From CAMFLJ01 sp965279255 (GTDB taxonomy: Bacteria > Actinomycetota > Acidimicrobiia > Acidimicrobiales > Acidimicrobilacustridaceae), in contig OZ257146.1 of the NCBI GenBank assembly GCA_965279255.1, positions 124,001-188,000 on the forward strand: a stretch of 64,000 nt of DNA. The letters are read 5' to 3'. Positions 60,767 through 64,000 of this stretch are shown here, one piece after another (within the stretch, counting starts at the first letter, position 1; every line of letters begins with the position of its first letter). A model generated the notes under the pieces. It saw only the letters and a list, made by a program, of their open reading frames with translations. It was not told where the DNA came from and did no database searches. The translations under genes were made by a program, and so were the position numbers.

Positions 60767-62853
60767 CACTTGACTCCCAGTGCGGTCACGAGCAGGTCGA
60801 TGAGCTTGATCCCGACGAACGGGGCGATGAGGCCGCCGACGCCGTAGATGAGCAGGTTGCGGCGCAGGATCGCCGAGGCGCTCATGGCCCGGAACCGCAC
60901 CCCCCGCAGGGCGAGCGGGATGAGGGCCACGATGATCAGGGCGTTGAAGATGACGGCGCTGAGGATCGCCGAGTTCGGGCTCCCCAGCTTCATCACGTTC
61001 AACGTGTCGAGCGCCGGGAACACCCCGACGAACATCGCCGGGATGATGGCGAAGTACTTGGCCACGTCGTTGGCGATGGAGAAGGTCGTCAGCGAGCCCC
61101 GGGTGATCAGCAGCTGCTTGCCGATCTCCACGATCTCGATGAGCTTCGTGGGGTTGGAGTCGAGGTCCACCATGTTCCCGGCCTCCTTGGCGGCCTGGGT
61201 CCCGGTGTTCATCGCCACGCCGACGTCGGCCTGGGCCAGAGCGGGGGCGTCGTTGGTGCCGTCGCCGGTCATGGCCACGAGGAACCCGCCCGCCTGCTCC
61301 TTCTTGATGAGGGCCATCTTGTCCTCGGGCGTGGCCTCGGCCAGGAAGTCGTCGACCCCGGCCTCGGCGGCGATCGAGGCGGCGGTGAGCGGGTTGTCGC
61401 CGGTGATCATCACCGTGCGGATGCCCATGGCCCGCAGCTCGTCGAAGCGCTCCTTCATGCCCGGCTTCACCACGTCCTTGAGGTGGATCACGCCGATGAT
61501 GCGGCCGCCCTCGGCGACGGTGAGGGGCGTGCCGCCGCTGGCGGCGACGCCGTTCACCACCACGTCGAGCTCGTGGGGCACGTCGCCGCCCTGCTCACGC
61601 ACCCAGGCGACCAGCGAGTCGTTGGCCCCCTTGCGGATCGAGCGGCCCTGCCAGTCGACGCCGCTCATGCGGGTCTGGGCCGTGAACGGCACCAGCTCGG
61701 CGCCGGGCATGTCGGGGGCGCTGAGCCCGAACTGCTCCTCGGCGAGGGTCACGATGGACCGCCCCTCGGGCGTCTCGTCGGCGAGGCTCGAGGCCAGCGC
61801 CGCCTCGGCCACGTCGCGCTCGCTGTGCCCGCCGACGGGGATGAACTCGGCTGCCTGCCGGTTGCCGAACGTGATGGTGCCGGTCTTGTCGAGCAGCAGC
61901 GTCGACACGTCGCCCGCCGCCTCGACCGCCCGGCCGCTCATGGCCAGCACGTTGCGCTGCACGAGCCGGTCCATCCCTGCGATGCCGATGGCCGACAGCA
62001 GGGCCCCGATGGTGGTCGGGATGAGGCAGACCAGCAGCGCCACCAGCACGACGAGCGGCTGTTCGGCCCCCGAGTAGATGGCGAATGGCTGCAGGGTGAT
62101 GGTGGCCAGCAGGAAGATGAGCGTGAGCCCCGCCAGCAGGATGTTGAGGGCGATCTCGTTCGGCGTCTTCTGGCGGCTGGCGCCCTCGACGAGCGAGATC
62201 ATCCGGTCGAGGAAGCTCTCGCCCGGTCGGGTCGTGATGCGCACCACGATTCGGTCCGACAGCACCCGGGTGCCGCCGGTGACGGCCGAGCGGTCGCCAC
62301 CGGACTCCCGGATCACCGGGGCCGACTCACCGGTGATGGCGCTCTCGTCGACCGAGGCGATGCCCTCGACGACGTCGCCGTCGCCGGGGATCAGCTCGCC
62401 GGCCTCGACGACGCACAGGTCACCGATGTCGAGGGCAGACGATGCCCGCTCCTCGATGCTCCCGTCGGGCAGCTGCACGAACGCCGTGGTCTCCGAACGC
62501 GTCTTGCGGAGGGTCTCGGCCTGGGCCTTGCCCCGGCCCTCGGCCACCGCCTCGGCGAAGTTGGCGAACAGCACGGTGAACCAGAGCCAGAGCGAGACCA
62601 GCCCGGTGAACCAGTTCTCCGAGGCACTCGCCGTGCCCAGGTTCTTGAAGAACAGGTAGGTCGTGAAGACGCTGCCGATCTCCACCACGAACATGACCGG
62701 GTTGCGGGCCATCTGCCGGGGGTCGAGCTTCCGGAGGGCGTCGACGGACGCCCGGCGCATGATCGCCGGGTCGAAGAGCGAGGCGGCACCGCGCTGGCGG
62801 ACCTTGGGGGCCCGCTCCTCCACGGGTGCCGGCTCAGGGGTGGTGACGGTCAT
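60766..62853 (-). CDS. kdpB: Potassium-transporting P-type ATPase subunit B
   Basis: 695 aa, normal. Phosphorylation site D322 in LLLDKTGTITFGN, TGES in SAITGESAPV, KGAND in the nucleotide domain, and MTGDGTNDAPALAQADVG near 515-535. ATG 62853 is chosen because GGAGGAA precedes it; an in-frame ATG at 62865 would add four residues. The catalytic subunit of the high-affinity K+ pump, transcribed kdpA-kdpB-kdpC. Confidence 0.96.
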   Translation of the reverse strand: MTVTTPEPAPVEERAPKVRQRGAASLFDPAIMRRASVDALRKLDPRQMARNPVMFVVEIGSVFTTYLFFKNLGTASASENWFTGLVSLWLWFTVLFANFAEAVAEGRGKAQAETLRKTRSETTAFVQLPDGSIEERASSALDIGDLCVVEAGELIPGDGDVVEGIASVDESAITGESAPVIRESGGDRSAVTGGTRVLSDRIVVRITTRPGESFLDRMISLVEGASRQKTPNEIALNILLAGLTLIFLLATITLQPFAIYSGAEQPLVVLVALLVCLIPTTIGALLSAIGIAGMDRLVQRNVLAMSGRAVEAAGDVSTLLLDKTGTITFGNRQAAEFIPVGGHSERDVAEAALASSLADETPEGRSIVTLAEEQFGLSAPDMPGAELVPFTAQTRMSGVDWQGRSIRKGANDSLVAWVREQGGDVPHELDVVVNGVAASGGTPLTVAEGGRIIGVIHLKDVVKPGMKERFDELRAMGIRTVMITGDNPLTAASIAAEAGVDDFLAEATPEDKMALIKKEQAGGFLVAMTGDGTNDAPALAQADVGVAMNTGTQAAKEAGNMVDLDSNPTKLIEIVEIGKQLLITRGSLTTFSIANDVAKYFAIIPAMFVGVFPALDTLNVMKLGSPNSAILSAVIFNALIIVALIPLALRGVRFRAMSASAILRRNLLIYGVGGLIAPFVGIKLIDLLVTALGVK

Positions 62854-62866
62854 CGGTTCCTCCATC

Positions 62867-64000
62867 TCAGGACCCCTGGGTGAGCTGCTCGACGATCGGG
62901 CCCAGGGCCACGACCGGGAAGTACGTCAGACCGACGACGATCACGATGACGCCGGTGAGGAGGGTGGCGAACAGCGGCGTGCCGGTGGGGAAGGTGCCCG
63001 CCGAGACGGGGACCCTCTGCTTGCGCACCAGCGAGCCGGCGATCGCCAGCGCCGGGACGATGAGGAAGAACCGGCCGACCAGCATCGAGAGCCCGAGGGT
63101 CACGTTGAACCAGTCGGTGTTGCCACTCAGGCCGCCGAACGCCGAGCCGTTGTTGTTGCCGGCCGAGGCGAAGGCGTAGGTCATCTCCGTCAGGCCGTGG
63201 GGGCCGGTGTTGAGCAGCGACGACAGGCCCCAGCTGGCCACCACCGAGATGGCGGTGAAGCCGAGCACGCACAGCGGCACGAACAGGATGTAGAGCACGA
63301 CGAGCTTCATCTCCGACGCCTGGATCTTCTTGCCCAGGTACTCGGGTGTCCGGCCCACCATCAGCCCGGCGATGAACACGCTCAGCAGGGCGAAGATCAA
63401 GATGCCGTAGAGGCCGGCACCGACGCCGCCGGGGGAGACCTCCCCGAGCATGATCTGCACGAGCGGGACCGCGCCGCCTGCGGCGGTGAAGCTGTCGTGA
63501 GACGAGATCACCGCGCCGGTCGAGGTGCCGGTGGTGCTGTTGGCGTAGAGGCCGCTGAGCTCGGGCCCGAACCGGGTCTCCTTGCCCTCCATGTTCCCGC
63601 CCGGCTGGGTCGAGGTGATCGACTGGTCGACGCCGAGCGAGGTGAGGTTGGAGTTGCCGGCGCCTTCGAAGTGCATGGCGAACATGGCGCCGACGATCCA
63701 GAGCGCCATCATCGCCGAGAGCACGGCGAGGCCCTGGCGCCGGTCCTTCGCCATGCGGCCGAAGGCGAACGGCATCGAGAAGGGGATCACCAGCAGCGCC
63801 CACATCTGGAGCATGTTGGTGAAGCCGTTGGGGTTCTCGTAGGGGTGCGCCGAGTTGGCGTTGTTGTAGCCACCGCCGTTGGTGCCGAGCTGCTTGATGG
63901 CCTCCTGGCTGGCGACCGGGCCCTGGTTGATGGTCTGTGTCGACCCCTCGACCGTGGTGACCTGCTTGGCGGCGCTGAAGTTCTGCACCACGCCCTGGGA
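62867..64000 (-). CDS. kdpA: Potassium-transporting ATPase subunit A (C-terminal part)
   Basis: The frame runs off the window at 64000, so the N-terminus is missing; at least 377 C-terminal residues are present. KdpA selectivity-filter motifs are seen: GTNGGGYNNANSAHPYENP and FASAGNNNGSAFGGLSGN, plus ELSGLYANSTTG and GRTPEYLGKKIQASEMK. It forms the K+ channel-like subunit. The stop is one bp before the kdpB upstream ATG. Confidence 0.95.
   Translation of the reverse strand, partial: SQGVVQNFSAAKQVTTVEGSTQTINQGPVASQEAIKQLGTNGGGYNNANSAHPYENPNGFTNMLQMWALLVIPFSMPFAFGRMAKDRRQGLAVLSAMMALWIVGAMFAMHFEGAGNSNLTSLGVDQSITSTQPGGNMEGKETRFGPELSGLYANSTTGTSTGAVISSHDSFTAAGGAVPLVQIMLGEVSPGGVGAGLYGILIFALLSVFIAGLMVGRTPEYLGKKIQASEMKLVVLYILFVPLCVLGFTAISVVASWGLSSLLNTGPHGLTEMTYAFASAGNNNGSAFGGLSGNTDWFNVTLGLSMLVGRFFLIVPALAIAGSLVRKQRVPVSAGTFPTGTPLFATLLTGVIVIVVGLTYFPVVALGPIVEQLTQGS

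Overview
The window is GC-rich (about 70%) single-contig bacterial DNA with tightly packed genes, frequent ATGA/GTGA start-stop overlaps, GTG starts and actinobacterial hallmarks: ECF sigma factors with zinc anti-sigma motifs, a SpoIIE-type phosphatase, a KstR-like TetR regulator, CaiB/BVMO/Rieske/SDR oxidative catabolism, an F420/FMN luciferase-like oxidoreductase, and Tat-exported wall proteins. Lineage is an inference: a deep-branching actinobacterium such as an Acidimicrobiia relative would fit. No rRNA, tRNA, CRISPR array, integrase or transposase was seen, and no stretch over 300 bp lacks a gene.

Layout. 1-6.3 kb: molybdopterin oxidoreductase, FAD oxidoreductase plus membrane protein, N-acyl-D-amino-acid deacylase, enoyl-CoA hydratase. 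6.4-16.0 kb (minus strand): one apparent operon, uORF-dabB-dabA-thiolase-like-cysD-cysN-ilvD, joining a DAB inorganic-carbon type complex to sulfate activation and branched-chain amino acid synthesis. 16.1-17.9 kb: divergent uORF-CoA transferase-HicA/HicB-like fusion. 18-24 kb: large HPII-type catalase coupled to a GHKL-like protein, MOSC protein, ECF sigma factor with membrane partner. 24-35 kb: metallophosphoesterase, MFS exporter, Cys-rich peptide, SDR, Baeyer-Villiger monooxygenase operon, ABC exporter with SDR, GAP-family membrane protein. 35.5-41 kb: secreted proteins, KstR-like regulator, SnoaL-like protein, second (4Fe-4S type) IlvD, two odd Flp-like pilins. 41-55 kb: Rieske oxygenase with D-aminoacylase, L,D-transpeptidase, a membrane-anchored sigma/anti-sigma fusion, and a catabolic cluster (dehydrogenase, isochorismatase-like, luciferase-like, sulfotransferase, SDRs, DUF1214-like). 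55-60 kb: SpoIIE phosphatase, PAP2 phosphatase plus membrane kinase-like protein, SHOCT protein. 60.2-64 kb: kdpC-kdpB-kdpA (kdpA runs off the window).

The most striking cross-cutting signal is regulatory. A minus-10-like hexamer TANNNT, often TA(G/C)(G/C)GT, lies exactly 7 (once 8) nt before many start codons, predicting leaderless mRNAs. At five loci the leaderless start belongs not to the recognisable gene but to a tiny ORF of 8-21 codons whose stop overlaps the real start as ATGA or GTGA: upstream of dabB, the CoA transferase, the ABC ATPase, the sulfotransferase and the PAP2 gene. This looks like a systematic design of leaderless, translationally coupled upstream micro-ORFs.
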